Assembly (NCBI GenBank): GCA_963716525.1 | Contig: OY970315.1 | Location: forward strand, 434,001 to 498,000 | DNA: 64,000 nucleotides | Source: JBBREP01 sp963716525 | GTDB lineage: Bacteria > Actinomycetota > Acidimicrobiia > IMCC26256 > PALSA-610 | Reading direction: 5' to 3' | Part shown: positions 36,148 to 46,369 of the stretch, piece by piece | How positions within the stretch are numbered: the first letter of the stretch is position 1 | Layout: the number at the start of each line of letters is the position of its first letter | Made by a program: the position numbers and the translations under genes | Notes under the pieces: model-generated | The model's database searches: none | What the model saw: only the letters and a program-made list of their open reading frames with translations | What the model was told of the DNA's origin: nothing

Positions 36148-39100
36148 ATGGGAAGATCAATGGGCAGGCTGCGCCATCTTGGGGTGGTGATCGCGGTTGC
36201 GCTCGCCAGCGCGAGCTTCGCGGTCGTGGCCGCGAATCCGGCCGGTGCCACCACCACGCAAGTCACCGTCGGGCAGGGCAACGTCAGCCTCTTCCCCTCG
36301 CCGACAACCGATTGGGTGAGCAACGACGACAACACCAACGCGCCGGGCGATGTGAGCTTCGTGGCCGGCCCCGCGACCCCACCGGCCGGCAACGGAAGCG
36401 CACGGATCGGGGTAGCGAACTCGCCGACGGCCGCCAGCGACCTGGTGTACCTGAACACGGCGAACGCCAGCACGAAATTCTCGCAGATCACCAGCCTGCA
36501 GTACTCGACGTACCGGTCATCGGTCGACGCAGGCAACAACCTCGCCGTCACGCTGCAGTTCAACGTCGATTACGACACCACCGACGCCAACACGAACTGG
36601 CAGGGTCGCGTCGTGTTCGAGCCGTACTTCACCGCGGGTTCGGGCAACGTGGTGCAGAACACGTGGCAGACATGGAGCCCGCTCGCCGGCAAGTGGTGGA
36701 TGACAGGTAACCCGATCGTGGGCAACACGACCGGCACGAAGGCATGCCCGCAGTCGTCGCCGTGCACGTGGTCGCAGCTGCTCGTCGCCTACCCGAACTC
36801 GGGTTTCAACCCCGGCCAACCGTTCGTCAACCTCAAGGGCGGCTCGGCGGGCTCGTGGCCCGGCTTCGTGGGCAACGTCGACGCGCTGACACTCGGCGTC
36901 GGCGGCAACAACACGGTCTTCGACTTCGAGCCCACCTGCACCACCGACTGCTACGTGGCGACGACGGGTAACGACAACGCCACCGGCACCATGAACGACC
37001 CGTTCCTCACGGTCCAGAAGGGCCTCAACTCGGTCAGCTCCGGTGGCGTCGTCCACGTTGCCGACGGCATCTACAACACCGCGACCACCACCACGATCAA
37101 CAAGCCCGTGACACTGCAGGGCGAGAGCCGGACCGGAACGATCCTGAACGGCCCGCGCGCCCAGGTCGATCCGGCAGGCGCGCTCGCAGGCCTGCAGATC
37201 ACCGGCACGACGAGCAACGTCACGATCCAGACGATGAGCGTCCAGCACTACGACTACGGCGTATTCACGAACGGCAACGTGATGTCGAACATCACGATCC
37301 AGCACCTCAACGCAGACGACAACCGCCTCCACGGGATCTGGATCCAGGCGAGCGTCGGGTCGGGCATCAACGGCTTGACGGTCACCGATGTCGACGCGTC
37401 GCGCAACAACCAGCTCGGGGGGAGCTCGGGACGCGGGCTCTGGGTGATCAATGGTCCGAAGTCGAATGTGACCGTCACGAACAGCACGTTCGCCGACAAC
37501 GGCCTCGTCGGCCTCGACATGAGCGACGGCTCGATCACTGGGGCCACGATCACGGGAAACACGGTGACGGGTAGCGGCGACTCCGGCATCGCACTGCTGG
37601 GCGGCATTGCCGGCGGCGCGAACCTGGTGACGAACAACACCGTCACGAACAACGGCCGCTACGGCATCGAGATCAAGAACTCGACCGGCGACGGCACCGA
37701 CAGCGGCAACTCGAGCCTCACGGTGAAGAACAACGTCGTGACGCGCACGCTCGCCGCCACCGACGCCCGTGACTACGGCGGCATTGTCGTGATCCGGCGC
37801 TCCCCGCTCGCCCCCTCGCCGGACCAGCCCGCGGGTGTGGTCGTCGAGAACAACACAGTGTCGGGTTACCACCGCAAAGCGGTCGGTTCCACCGGTGACG
37901 GCTTCGGCATCGTGGTCGGTGGCGTGAACCACGTGATCACCAAGAACACGGTCTCGAACAACGACGTCGGGATCCAGGTCCAGGCCGGCAACACGCCGGA
38001 CGTGCAGAACACGATCTTCTTCGATCGCGACAGCGCGGCCGCCGGAAGTGCATCGGTCACGCGCAACTCGATCACGGGCAACGGCGTTGGCTTCCGCACC
38101 GCCGGCACGGTCGGCGTCGCCCCCACGTGCAACTGGTGGGGCGCCGCGAACGGACCGGGCGCGCCCGGCGGCACCGGGTCAGGTGACCCGATCTCCGCCG
38201 GCGTGACGTTCTCGCCCTGGCTCACGTCGTCCAACCTCGACGGACCGTGCGGACCGGTAACGGTGAGCGTCGGCCCGGCGAGCATCGCCGAGGGCAACGG
38301 CACGAATCCGGTCGTGAACGTGCCCGTCACGCTCTCGGCTCCGTACGGCGGCACGGTGACCGTCAACTACGCCACGCAAGATGGCACGGGCGTGGCCGGC
38401 GCGACCGCGCCGAACGACTACACCGCTACCAGCGGCACGGTCACGTTCCTGCCCGGCGTGACGGCCCACACGGTGCCCGTCACCATCCAGGGCTCGGCGG
38501 CGGTGCAGCTCGACGAATACAACGAGACGTTCCGCGTCGTCCTTTCGAGCCCGACCAATGCCACCATCGCCACCGGCACCGGCACGGTCACGATCGTGAA
38601 CGACGACACGCCGTCGATCTCGCTTCCCGCCGCGCCGGTCACCACCATCGAAGGGAACTCGGGCACGCACACCGTCCAGGTTCCGGTGACGCTCAGCAAC
38701 CCGAGCGTTGCGGCGGTCTCGGTGCACTACGCAACGGTGAACGGCTCGGCGACGTCACCTTCCGATTACATACCGACGTCGGGAACGCTCACTTTCGCGC
38801 CCGGCGAGACGAGCAAGTTCGTCACGGTGACGGTGAAGGGTGACACGTCGCTCGAGGACACGCAGTACTTCACCGTCGTGCTGTCGGCACCGGCAGGGAG
38901 CGCCACCGCGACTCCACTGCTCGGAGTCTCCTCGCAGAGCGTGCAGATCCTGAACGACGAGAAGCCGTTGCTCACGGCGAAGCCGGCGTCGGTGAACGAG
39001 GGCCAGACCGCGGTCTTCCAGGTGACGCTGAAGCAGCGCTATTACCAGGCGATCGACGTGGCGTACACCACGGTCGGCGGCAGCGCCACCGACGGGGTCG

Positions 39101-39288
39101 ACTACACCCACACGTCCGGCATCCTCCACTTGCCGGCCGGTATGAGCGGGACCGTCACCGTGTCGGTGCCGACGAACTACGACTTCACGGCCGAGAGCGC
39201 CGAGAAGTTCACCGTCACGTTCTCCAGCGCGTCGCTCAAGACGAGCCCGGTCGTTGCCACAGGAACGATCCGGAAGAACAAGACCTGA
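36148..39288 (+). CDS. Secreted parallel beta-helix protein with three Calx-beta domains
   Basis: 1,046 residues. A signal peptide (residues 1-34, LGVVIAVALASASFAVVAA, cleaved near AGA) is followed by a beta-rich domain (about 36-255). A right-handed beta-helix comes next (about 265-690), with Asn-rich rungs such as VTNNTVTNNGRYGIEIKNS and VTKNTVSNND-like turns. Three Calx-beta modules start near 703, 821 and 939, each with a xPxDYxxxSGTLxFxPG core. There is no LPXTG or C-terminal helix, so it is probably released or held non-covalently. Beta-helix proteins often bind or cleave polysaccharides, but no catalytic residues are identified. It occupies the place between thrC and rho where thrB usually is. 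Confidence 0.88.
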   Translation: MGRSMGRLRHLGVVIAVALASASFAVVAANPAGATTTQVTVGQGNVSLFPSPTTDWVSNDDNTNAPGDVSFVAGPATPPAGNGSARIGVANSPTAASDLVYLNTANASTKFSQITSLQYSTYRSSVDAGNNLAVTLQFNVDYDTTDANTNWQGRVVFEPYFTAGSGNVVQNTWQTWSPLAGKWWMTGNPIVGNTTGTKACPQSSPCTWSQLLVAYPNSGFNPGQPFVNLKGGSAGSWPGFVGNVDALTLGVGGNNTVFDFEPTCTTDCYVATTGNDNATGTMNDPFLTVQKGLNSVSSGGVVHVADGIYNTATTTTINKPVTLQGESRTGTILNGPRAQVDPAGALAGLQITGTTSNVTIQTMSVQHYDYGVFTNGNVMSNITIQHLNADDNRLHGIWIQASVGSGINGLTVTDVDASRNNQLGGSSGRGLWVINGPKSNVTVTNSTFADNGLVGLDMSDGSITGATITGNTVTGSGDSGIALLGGIAGGANLVTNNTVTNNGRYGIEIKNSTGDGTDSGNSSLTVKNNVVTRTLAATDARDYGGIVVIRRSPLAPSPDQPAGVVVENNTVSGYHRKAVGSTGDGFGIVVGGVNHVITKNTVSNNDVGIQVQAGNTPDVQNTIFFDRDSAAAGSASVTRNSITGNGVGFRTAGTVGVAPTCNWWGAANGPGAPGGTGSGDPISAGVTFSPWLTSSNLDGPCGPVTVSVGPASIAEGNGTNPVVNVPVTLSAPYGGTVTVNYATQDGTGVAGATAPNDYTATSGTVTFLPGVTAHTVPVTIQGSAAVQLDEYNETFRVVLSSPTNATIATGTGTVTIVNDDTPSISLPAAPVTTIEGNSGTHTVQVPVTLSNPSVAAVSVHYATVNGSATSPSDYIPTSGTLTFAPGETSKFVTVTVKGDTSLEDTQYFTVVLSAPAGSATATPLLGVSSQSVQILNDEKPLLTAKPASVNEGQTAVFQVTLKQRYYQAIDVAYTTVGGSATDGVDYTHTSGILHLPAGMSGTVTVSVPTNYDFTAESAEKFTVTFSSASLKTSPVVATGTIRKNKT

Positions 39289-39325
39289 TCGACGAGTTCG
39301 AGAGGCGCGAATGCCTCCTCGGTCC

Positions 39326-39360
39326 AGAAGGGTGTCCGGCGCTTCGCCGGGCACCCTTCT
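39326..39360. terminator. Bidirectional hairpin between converging genes
   Basis: AGAAGGGTGTCCGGCG, loop CTTC-type, then CGCCGGGCACCCTTCT, a long GC-rich stem with one mismatch. It lies between the ends of the beta-helix gene and thrC. No strong T-tract follows, so termination may be partly Rho-assisted. Confidence 0.7.
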
Positions 39361-39376
39361 CCGGTTGGAGGGCGCT

Positions 39377-40453
39377 TCAGAGCCCGAGCGCGTCCAGGAC
39401 CGCGCCGGCACGGGCATCGACGGTGGCGCCTTCGTCCACCTCGGCGATCGCCCGGTTCGGGTCCTTGAGGCCGTGGCCCGTGACCGTGCACACCACGCTC
39501 TCGCCGGCTTCGACGAGACCCTGCTCGGCGGCCACGAACAGCCCGGCGACCGACGCCGCCGACGCCGGTTCGACGAACACGCCCTCGGCCGCGGCGAGAA
39601 AGCGGTAGGACTCGAGGATCTCGGCATCGGTGACCGCACCGATGTGGCCGCCCGACTCGTCACGCGCGCCGATCGCACCGTGCCACGACGCCGGGTTGCC
39701 GATGCGGATCGCCGACGCGATCGTCTCCGGGTGCAACACCGGCTCGCCGGCCACGAGCGGCGCCGCGCCGGAGGCCTGCCATCCGAGCATGCGCGGCGAA
39801 CGGGTGGCGAGGCCGTCGCGCTCGTACTCCGTGTAGCCCTTCCACACTGCCGTGACGTTGCCGGCGTTGCCGACCGGGATGCAGTGCACGTGCGGTGCGT
39901 CGCCACGCGCGTCCACGATCTCGAAGGCCTGCGTCTTCTGGCCCTCGATGCGGTTCGGGTTGATCGAGTTCACGATCGTGACGTCGTCACGATCGCCGAG
40001 CTGCCGCACGATGTCGAGCGCGTCGTCGAAGTTGCCGCGGATCTGCACGGTGCGCGCGCCATAGATGAGCGCCTGCGCGAGCTTGCCGAGCGCGACGTGA
40101 CCCTCCGGGAGCAGCACGGCGCACATCACACCGGCGCGCGCCGCGTAGGCCGCAGCCGACGCCGACGTGTTGCCCGTGGACGCGCACACGACCACCTTCG
40201 TGCCCGCCTCGACCGCTTTCGAGATCGCCACGGTCATGCCACGGTCCTTGAACGACCCGGTGGGATTCGCGCCCTCGACCTTGAGCATCACGTCACACCC
40301 GGCGCGCTCCGACACACGGGGCGCGGGCAGCAGCGGCGTGTTGCCCTCCTGGAGCGTGACGACAGGCGTCGCGTCGGTGACCGGCAGGCGGTCGCGATAC
40401 GCCTCGATCAGACCCGGCCACGGGAAGCTCCGCAGCCCGTCACCAATGGTCAC
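39377..40453 (-). CDS. thrC: Threonine synthase
   Basis: 358 residues, PLP-dependent: O-phosphohomoserine to threonine. The cofactor Lys is Lys69 in NPTGSFKDRGMT; ASTGNTSASAAAYAARAG and the Gly-rich IPVGNAGNVTAVWKGY loop bind the phosphate of PLP. It overlaps hom by four bases (start at 40453). Homoserine kinase, which would make its substrate, is not beside it. Confidence 0.95.
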   Translation of the reverse strand: MTIGDGLRSFPWPGLIEAYRDRLPVTDATPVVTLQEGNTPLLPAPRVSERAGCDVMLKVEGANPTGSFKDRGMTVAISKAVEAGTKVVVCASTGNTSASAAAYAARAGVMCAVLLPEGHVALGKLAQALIYGARTVQIRGNFDDALDIVRQLGDRDDVTIVNSINPNRIEGQKTQAFEIVDARGDAPHVHCIPVGNAGNVTAVWKGYTEYERDGLATRSPRMLGWQASGAAPLVAGEPVLHPETIASAIRIGNPASWHGAIGARDESGGHIGAVTDAEILESYRFLAAAEGVFVEPASAASVAGLFVAAEQGLVEAGESVVCTVTGHGLKDPNRAIAEVDEGATVDARAGAVLDALGL

Positions 40454-41727
40454 GCCGCACCGCCGATCACGCGCAGCACCGAACCGACGTGCTCCACCAC
40501 GTCGAGCGCGCGCACCTCGTGGATCGTGGCCGCGAGCGCGGCCTCGCGCGCCATGTGGGTGACGAAGATGAGATGCGCCTCGTCGCCTTCGCCGCGCTGG
40601 TGCATCGACTGGATCGACACGCCGTGCCGTCCGAACACACCGGCGATGGCGGCGAGCACGCCGGGCCGGTCGGCGACGTCGACGGTGAGGTAGAACTGCG
40701 ACTCCACCTCGTCGATGGGCCGGACCGGCTTGCGCAGCAGCTCACCGAGCGTTGCGCCCCGGGCGCCCCGGTGCAGGTTGATCGCCGCGTCGACGAGGTC
40801 GCCGAGCACCGCGATCGCGGTGGGCCCGCCACCCGCGCCGCGGCCGTAGAGCATGAGGTCGCCCACCGCCTCGCCCTGCACGAACACCGCGTTGAACGAG
40901 CCGCGCACGCTGGCGAGCGGGTGGTCGAGCGGCAGCATCGCCGGGTGCACGCGCACCGCGAGCACGCCGTCGCGTTCCTCGGCGATCGCGAGGAGCTTGA
41001 TCACATAGCCGAGGTCGCGCGCCGCGGTGATGTCGGACGGGGTGACCCCCGCGATGCCCTCACGGTACACGTCGCCGGCAACGACACGCGCGCCGAACGC
41101 GACGCTCGCGATGATCGCAGCCTTCGCGGCGGCGTCGAACCCCTCGATGTCGGCGGTGGGATCTCGCTCGGCGAACCCGAGGTTCTGGGCCTCCGACAGC
41201 GCTTCGGCGAACGAGCAGCCTTCTTCGGTCATCCGCGTGAGCACGTAGTTCGTGGTGCCGTTGACGATGCCCATCACGCGTGTGATGTGCTCGGCGGCGA
41301 GGCTCTCGCGCAGTGGTCGCATGAGCGGGATGCCGCCCGCGACCGACGCCTCGAACAGGAGGTCGACACCGGCGGCGGCGGCCGCGTCGAAGAGCTCCTT
41401 GCCGACGTTGGCGAGCAGCTCCTTGTTGCCGGTGACGACCGGCTTGCCCAGCTTGAGGGCCTCGAGGATGAGCGACCGTGCCGGTTCGATGCCACCGATC
41501 AGCTCGACCACGATGTCGACGTCGGGTGACTGCACCACCGCTTCGGCGTCGTTCGTGAGTACGCCGTCGGCCAGCTCCACCGGGCGCTCACGGGACAGGT
41601 TGCGCACCGCGACCTTCGTGACCTCGATGCGCACACCGGAGCGGCGCCGGATCACGTCGGCATGCTCCGCGAGCAGCGTGACGACCGGCGCCCCGACGTT
41701 GCCGCAGCCGAGCAACCCGACGCGCAC
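40450..41727 (-). CDS. hom: Homoserine dehydrogenase
   Basis: About 425 residues from the GTG at 41727, which follows GGGAG at good spacing and gives the usual family length. NAD(P)-binding VRVGLLGCGNVGAPVV starts at once; the catalytic region has VVTGNKELLANVGKELFDAA, NGTTNYVLTRM and LGFAERDPTADIEGFDAAAK. A C-terminal ACT domain (residues about 345-425) allows threonine feedback. The frame stays open to an ATG at 41862, which would add 45 residues made largely of 4-residue RDTE repeats. Part of argS-lysA-hom-thrC. Confidence 0.92.
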   Translation of the reverse strand: MRVGLLGCGNVGAPVVTLLAEHADVIRRRSGVRIEVTKVAVRNLSRERPVELADGVLTNDAEAVVQSPDVDIVVELIGGIEPARSLILEALKLGKPVVTGNKELLANVGKELFDAAAAAGVDLLFEASVAGGIPLMRPLRESLAAEHITRVMGIVNGTTNYVLTRMTEEGCSFAEALSEAQNLGFAERDPTADIEGFDAAAKAAIIASVAFGARVVAGDVYREGIAGVTPSDITAARDLGYVIKLLAIAEERDGVLAVRVHPAMLPLDHPLASVRGSFNAVFVQGEAVGDLMLYGRGAGGGPTAIAVLGDLVDAAINLHRGARGATLGELLRKPVRPIDEVESQFYLTVDVADRPGVLAAIAGVFGRHGVSIQSMHQRGEGDEAHLIFVTHMAREAALAATIHEVRALDVVEHVGSVLRVIGGAA

Positions 41728-42169
41728 GACGTCGTGCTCCCTGCCCCGATCCGTGTCGGCGCCGGTGTGCCGCTCCGTGTCCCGCTCCGTGTCCCGCTCC
41801 GTGTCCCGCTCCGTGTCCCGCTCCGTGTCCCGCTCCGTGTCGCGGTGGATGTCCTGTTCCATCACCACAGTCTCGCGGACGATCGGGGTTCCACGGCATC
41901 TCGATCGGCGGGGCGTTCCCGGTCCGGAGGTGCACCCCAACCGCCCGCTGCACCGGCGGGTCATGGGACGGTGACCGCGGGCGATGGCATCCTGGCGTCG
42001 CTGCGGGCGGAGTACACCCCCCAGGTGACCAAGACCCCAGCGACGCGTCCTCCACCACGCGTCGTGGCGGGCGGCACGGCGCTCGCGCCGGCCGCCCGCC
42101 CTCCCTGGGTTCGGGGATCCGTTCGCGGCCGCCCGGCGGGTCGACGAGTGCCGGTCGACAAGTGCCGGT
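41728..42169. other. Intergenic region between hom and lysA
   Basis: Apart from the possible repetitive N-terminal extension of hom, no gene is supported. It contains the 12-bp repeats, an inverted repeat GCGTCGCTG / CAGCGACGC at 41995-42046, and two direct 14-bp repeats GACCGGCACT(T/C)GTC next to the lysA stop. A leader RNA for hom is possible, but no known riboswitch core was recognised. Confidence 0.5.
41771..41842. repeat. Six 12-bp tandem repeats before hom
   Basis: Units CGCTCCGTGTCC follow without gaps from 41771, the last ending in G. On the minus strand they would code Arg-Asp-Thr-Glu. They lie upstream of the preferred GTG of hom but within its longer open frame, so they are either leader or an N-terminal extension. 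Confidence 0.92.
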
Positions 42170-43516
42170 CTACGCGTCGAGCCGGGTGAGGTCGTCGAAC
42201 GTCTCGCGCCGCACGACGATGCGCGCCTCGCCGCGGCGCACGAACACGACCGCCGGCCGCGGGAGCTTGTTGTAGTTGCTGGCCATGGAGTAGCCGTAGG
42301 CACCGGTGCACGGCATGCACAGCACGTCGTCGACGGCGACATCGCCAGGAAGGTGCGCGCCGTGTGCGAGCACGTCGCCCTGCTCGCAGTGCTTGCCGGC
42401 GATCGTGACCATCGCCGCGCGGACCGCACCGGCGCGCCCGGGCAGGAATGCCTCGTAGCGCGCGCCGTACAGCGCGGGCCGCGGGTTGTCGCTCATGCCG
42501 CCGTCGACCGACACGTAGACGCGTGGTGCCGCACCGGGCGCCTCGGGCGGCAGGCGCTTGATCGTGCCGACGCGGTAGAGCGTGACGCCGGACGGCCCGA
42601 CGATCGACCGGCCGGGCTCGGTGGCGAGACGCGGCATCGAGCGGAGACCCGCCGCCGCGACGGTGCCCGCGAAATCCTCGTGCACGAGCGCGGCGTGCTC
42701 GGCGATCGACGCGGGATCGTCATCGGGCGTGTAGCGCACACCGAGGCCGCCACCGAGATTGACCTCGTCGACGGTGACACCCACCTCGCGCTCGATCGCG
42801 GCCACGAGCACGACGACGCGGTCGATGGCGGCCGCGAATCCGTCGCGCCGGAAGATCTGCGAGCCGATGTGCACGTGCAGGCCGTCGAAGCGGGCGGCGC
42901 CGCCTGCGACGATGCGAGCGACGGCATCGAGTGCCGAGCCGTCGACGATCGCCAGGCCGAACTTCGAGTCGACCGCACCCGTGGTGAGGTATTCGTGCGT
43001 GTGCGCATCGACGCCGGGGTTCACGCGCACGAGCACCGAGGGCGGCGCGAGGTGCTCGTGCACCACGAGCTGCTCGATGCGGTCGAGCTCGTCGGGGCTG
43101 TCGACGACGACGTGCTTCACGCCGGCCTGCAGCGCGCTGCGCAGCTCGCCGATCGACTTGTTGTTGCCGTGCATCACGACGCGATCGGCGGGAAACCCCG
43201 CGCGCAGCACCACGTGGAGCTCGCCGCCCGACGCCACGTCGATGTCGAGGCCCTCCTCCGCAATGATGCGCGCGAGGGCCGTGCACAGGAACGCCTTGCT
43301 CGCGTACGCCACCGCACCGCGAAAGCAGCTCGCGTACTCGCGGCACCGAGCGCGGAGCTCGTCCTCGTCGTACACGAACAATGGCGTACCGAACCGCTCG
43401 GCGAGCTCGACGAGATCGCACCCGCCGATCGAGAGGTGGCCGGACGGGCCGATCGTGGCCGATCGGGGCAGTAGGGCCAGGTCGATCGGCGCGACCGGGG
43501 TGTCAGGCGACGGCAT
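42170..43516 (-). CDS. lysA: Diaminopimelate decarboxylase
   Basis: 448 residues, PLP-dependent last step of lysine synthesis. PLP Lys74 is in GAVAYASKAFLCTALARI; HGNNKSIGELRSAL, VNPGVDAHTHEYLTTG, HVHIGSQIF and the Cys of IAGKHCEQGDVLAHG with Tyr in PCTGAYGYSMASNYN are hallmarks. The start overlaps the argS end by 14 bases. Meso-DAP also feeds peptidoglycan. Confidence 0.96.
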   Translation of the reverse strand: MPSPDTPVAPIDLALLPRSATIGPSGHLSIGGCDLVELAERFGTPLFVYDEDELRARCREYASCFRGAVAYASKAFLCTALARIIAEEGLDIDVASGGELHVVLRAGFPADRVVMHGNNKSIGELRSALQAGVKHVVVDSPDELDRIEQLVVHEHLAPPSVLVRVNPGVDAHTHEYLTTGAVDSKFGLAIVDGSALDAVARIVAGGAARFDGLHVHIGSQIFRRDGFAAAIDRVVVLVAAIEREVGVTVDEVNLGGGLGVRYTPDDDPASIAEHAALVHEDFAGTVAAAGLRSMPRLATEPGRSIVGPSGVTLYRVGTIKRLPPEAPGAAPRVYVSVDGGMSDNPRPALYGARYEAFLPGRAGAVRAAMVTIAGKHCEQGDVLAHGAHLPGDVAVDDVLCMPCTGAYGYSMASNYNKLPRPAVVFVRRGEARIVVRRETFDDLTRLDA

Positions 43517-45184
43517 CGTCGTCGAGGCGTGCCATCGACTCCGGCGCGCGCACGCCCAGGATGCCGAGCGCGTTGGCGAGTCCGATGCGGCACGCCTGGG
43601 TGAGCCACAGGCGAGCGGCGGCGACCGGTGGATCGGCGTCGATCACGCGGCACGCGCCGTAGAACGCGTGGAACGCGCCGGCGAACTCGTGCGCCCAGTG
43701 CGCGATCTTGTGGGGTGCGCGCGCGCCTGCCGCGTCGGCGAGCGCTTCGGGATAGCGCTCGAGCAGGCGGAGCAGTTCGAGCTCGTGCCCGTCGGTGAGC
43801 ACCGAGAGATCGACCGCATCGAGCGCCGGCGCAACCACGCCGGCCTCGGCCGCCCTACGGGCGATCGACGCGATCCGGGCGTGCGCCATCTGGATGTAAT
43901 AGACGGGATTCTCCATCGACTGAGCGGTGACGACCGCGAGATCGAAGGTGAGCGGGGTGTCCATGCTCTGGAGCAGGAACGTCATGCGGGTGACGTCGCC
44001 GTCGACGCGGTCGAGCACGTCGCCGAGCGACACGAACGTGCCCGCCCGCTTCGACATCTTCATCTCGGCCGGCTTCCCGGTTCTCGGGTCGACGTCGTAG
44101 AGCTTCACGAACTGGCCGAGGATCACCTCGGGCTCGCCGACGAGGCCGGTGAGTGCCTCGATGCCGGCCTGCAGCGACTTCACCTGGCCCTGGTGGTCGG
44201 AGCCCCAGATGTCGATGAGGTGGTCGAAGCCGCGGTTGAGCTTGTCGCGGTGGTACGCGAGGTCGTTGCAGAGGTAGGTGGTGGTACCGGTGGCGACGTT
44301 GCGCATCGCACGGTCGCGCGTATCGCCGAGGTCGGTGGTGCGCAGCCACTCGATGTCGGCGTTCGCCCTGTCGCCGTGCTGCACGTAGGTGAGCCCCTTG
44401 TCGCGCAGGATCTCGAGCACCGCGTCGACGTCGCCTCGCTGGTGGAGCAACCGTTCGGAGAACCACGTGTCGAAGTGCACGCCGATGCGCGCGAGGTCGG
44501 TGCGTACCCCGGCGATGATCCGGGCGACGCCGAGCTCGCACAGCGCGTCGTCGCCGAGCGCGTCGCCGTGCTCGGCGCGCAGCGCCTCGGCGATCTCGCC
44601 CACGTAGTCGCCCCGATAGCCGTCGTCTGGGAGCGGGCGCCCGTGATAGCGAGCGGACAGCGACGCGCGCAGGGTGTTCAGCTGGTTGCCCGCGTCGTTG
44701 AGGTAGTACTCGCGGTGCACCTCGGCACCCTGGCTCGCGAGCAAGTTGGCGATGGCGTCGCCGACGGCGACCCAGCGCCCGCCGCCGGCGTGGAGCGGTC
44801 CGGTGGGATTCGACGACACGAACTCGAGGTTGATCCGCCGGCCGGCGAGACTGGCGTTCGTGCCGAACGCGTCGCCCGCGGCGACGACCTCGCGCAGCAC
44901 GGCGTGCAACCAGCTCGGCCGCAGATGGAAGTTGAGGAAGCCCGGACCCGCGATCTCGATGTGGTCGAGATGGGGCACACCGGCCCGCTCGAGCTCGGCC
45001 GCGATCGCCTGGGCGACCTCGCGCGGTGGGCGCGAGGCGCCGCGGGCGAGCTGGAGGGCTACGTTCGCCGCGAAGTCGCCGTGGGCCCGCTCCGCGGTAC
45101 CTCGAGCGCGAGCTCGTCGGGGACGGGCAGCCCGGCCGCGACGATCGCGGTCCGCAGCGAGGTGAGGAGCTGGTCACGGGTCAA
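43503..45184 (-). CDS. argS: Arginyl-tRNA synthetase, one frame break
   Basis: About 560 residues after correction. Class I synthetase: the HIGH-type motif is in SSNPTGPLHAGGGRW, and KMSK in AEMKMSKRAGTFVSLGDV. DALR-type anticodon domain at the C-terminus. The N-terminus (TTG at 45184, TRDQLLTSLRTAIVAAGLP) is in another frame and joins near 45087-45100, where EVPR should run into AHGDFAANVALQLARGASRP. The Arg-tRNA anticodon-recognising tRNA(CCG) lies elsewhere in the window. As the gene is essential, a sequence error is likely. Confidence 0.92.
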
Positions 45185-45502
45185 GACATCTGCCTCTGCC
45201 TCGCCTCGGCCTGCCTCTCCCCCGCGTGTGCCGCGCCTCTGCCTCCTGCGGCTCGGCGGCGAGCTCGCGTCGCACCCGGATCGCTCCTCGGTCGCTCCCG
45301 GGCAGCTCCGCTCGCCGCGCCCGCTGTGAATCTCGGAGCTTACCTGGGTGTTCCTTGCGTCACCCCTCGACATTGCCGCCTCGGAAATGGTACGAATCGC
45401 CCATGCCGCGGCCGCGAGGCGTTGTAACGTGACCACGCACAGGAGCAGGGGTACGGCGAGCAGGGCACGCGCGGAGCGCGGCGGCCCACGCCGGGAGGGC
45501 GG
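45185..45502. other. Divergent intergenic region between argS and the GGDEF gene
   Basis: No gene is supported. The argS side is rich in GAGGCAGAGGC-like repeats; the other side ends with GGGAGGGCGG just before the ATG at 45503. Promoters for both genes should lie here, but no clear box pair stands out. Confidence 0.45.
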
Positions 45503-46369
45503 ATGCCACAGGGCGCGGCGGACACGGAGCAGGCAGCCGCTCCCGGCGGACCCGACGGCGCCGCGCCTCCGGGGGTCAGCACGCGGGCGGGCAGCATGAC
45601 CGGCCTCACCAGCGCGCTCGCCGAGGAGCTGGCCGGCAATGAGTCGGGCCTCGCGATCATCTACCGGGCGCTCGACGCGCTGGTCGAGGCCCACGGGCTC
45701 GAAGATGCGGCGATCGTGATCGACGAGCCGAACCTCGGGCGCCAGGTGTTCCGAGCCGGGCGCAAGGTGCTCGACGAGGACGACGAAGCATTGCTCGCCG
45801 CGCCGGCCGGTCTCTACACCGAACCGCCGCTCCCCGAGGACGACCTCGATCGCGCGATGGTGAACTCGGTGTGCCTACTCGCGCTGCGGATGGACGTGCT
45901 GCGCTACGACGCCTGGCACGATCCACTCACCGGGCTCGACGACCGCCGCAGTTTCGACCGCCTGCTCGACATGGCGGTGGCGCGCAGCACCCGGTACGGC
46001 TGGTCGTTCGCGCTCGTGTTGATCGACATGGACCTGCTCAAGAACATCAACGACCAGCACGGGCATGCGGCGGGCGATATCGCGCTCCGCGATCTCGCCG
46101 AACGCATGCAGCACACGCTGCGATACGGCGACAACGCCGCGCGCATCGGCGGCGACGAGTTCGCGATGATCCTGCCGAACACCGACACCGACGCGGTGGC
46201 GCCGCTGCTCGAACGCATCCGCGCCCGTGCCGGCCTGCAGCCCCATGCCCCGGAGTTCTCCCACGGCGTGGCGGTGTGTCCCGGCGAGGCCGACAGCGCC
46301 GCGGCGCTGTTCGAGCTGGCCGACACCCGTTTGCGCGAGCACAAGCTGCTGCGGAAGGCCCAGCGATGA
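45503..46369 (+). CDS. Diguanylate cyclase (GGDEF domain)
   Basis: 288 residues. An N-terminal region (about 32-125) that looks GAF-like and cytoplasmic precedes a GGDEF domain: DPLTGLDDRRSFDRLLDMAV, IDMDLLKNINDQHGHAAGD and the active site RIGGDEFAMIL. The allosteric I-site RxxD is present as RYGD exactly five residues before GGDEF, so product inhibition by c-di-GMP is expected. No EAL domain. The stop overlaps the ATG of the next gene. c-di-GMP could regulate polysaccharide production, but no link is shown here. Confidence 0.92.
   Translation: MPQGAADTEQAAAPGGPDGAAPPGVSTRAGSMTGLTSALAEELAGNESGLAIIYRALDALVEAHGLEDAAIVIDEPNLGRQVFRAGRKVLDEDDEALLAAPAGLYTEPPLPEDDLDRAMVNSVCLLALRMDVLRYDAWHDPLTGLDDRRSFDRLLDMAVARSTRYGWSFALVLIDMDLLKNINDQHGHAAGDIALRDLAERMQHTLRYGDNAARIGGDEFAMILPNTDTDAVAPLLERIRARAGLQPHAPEFSHGVAVCPGEADSAAALFELADTRLREHKLLRKAQR

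Noticed and set aside
41728..42169. Riboswitch upstream of hom
   Set aside because: Inverted repeats are present, but no recognised aptamer core (lysine, SAM, c-di-AMP, T-box) could be matched.
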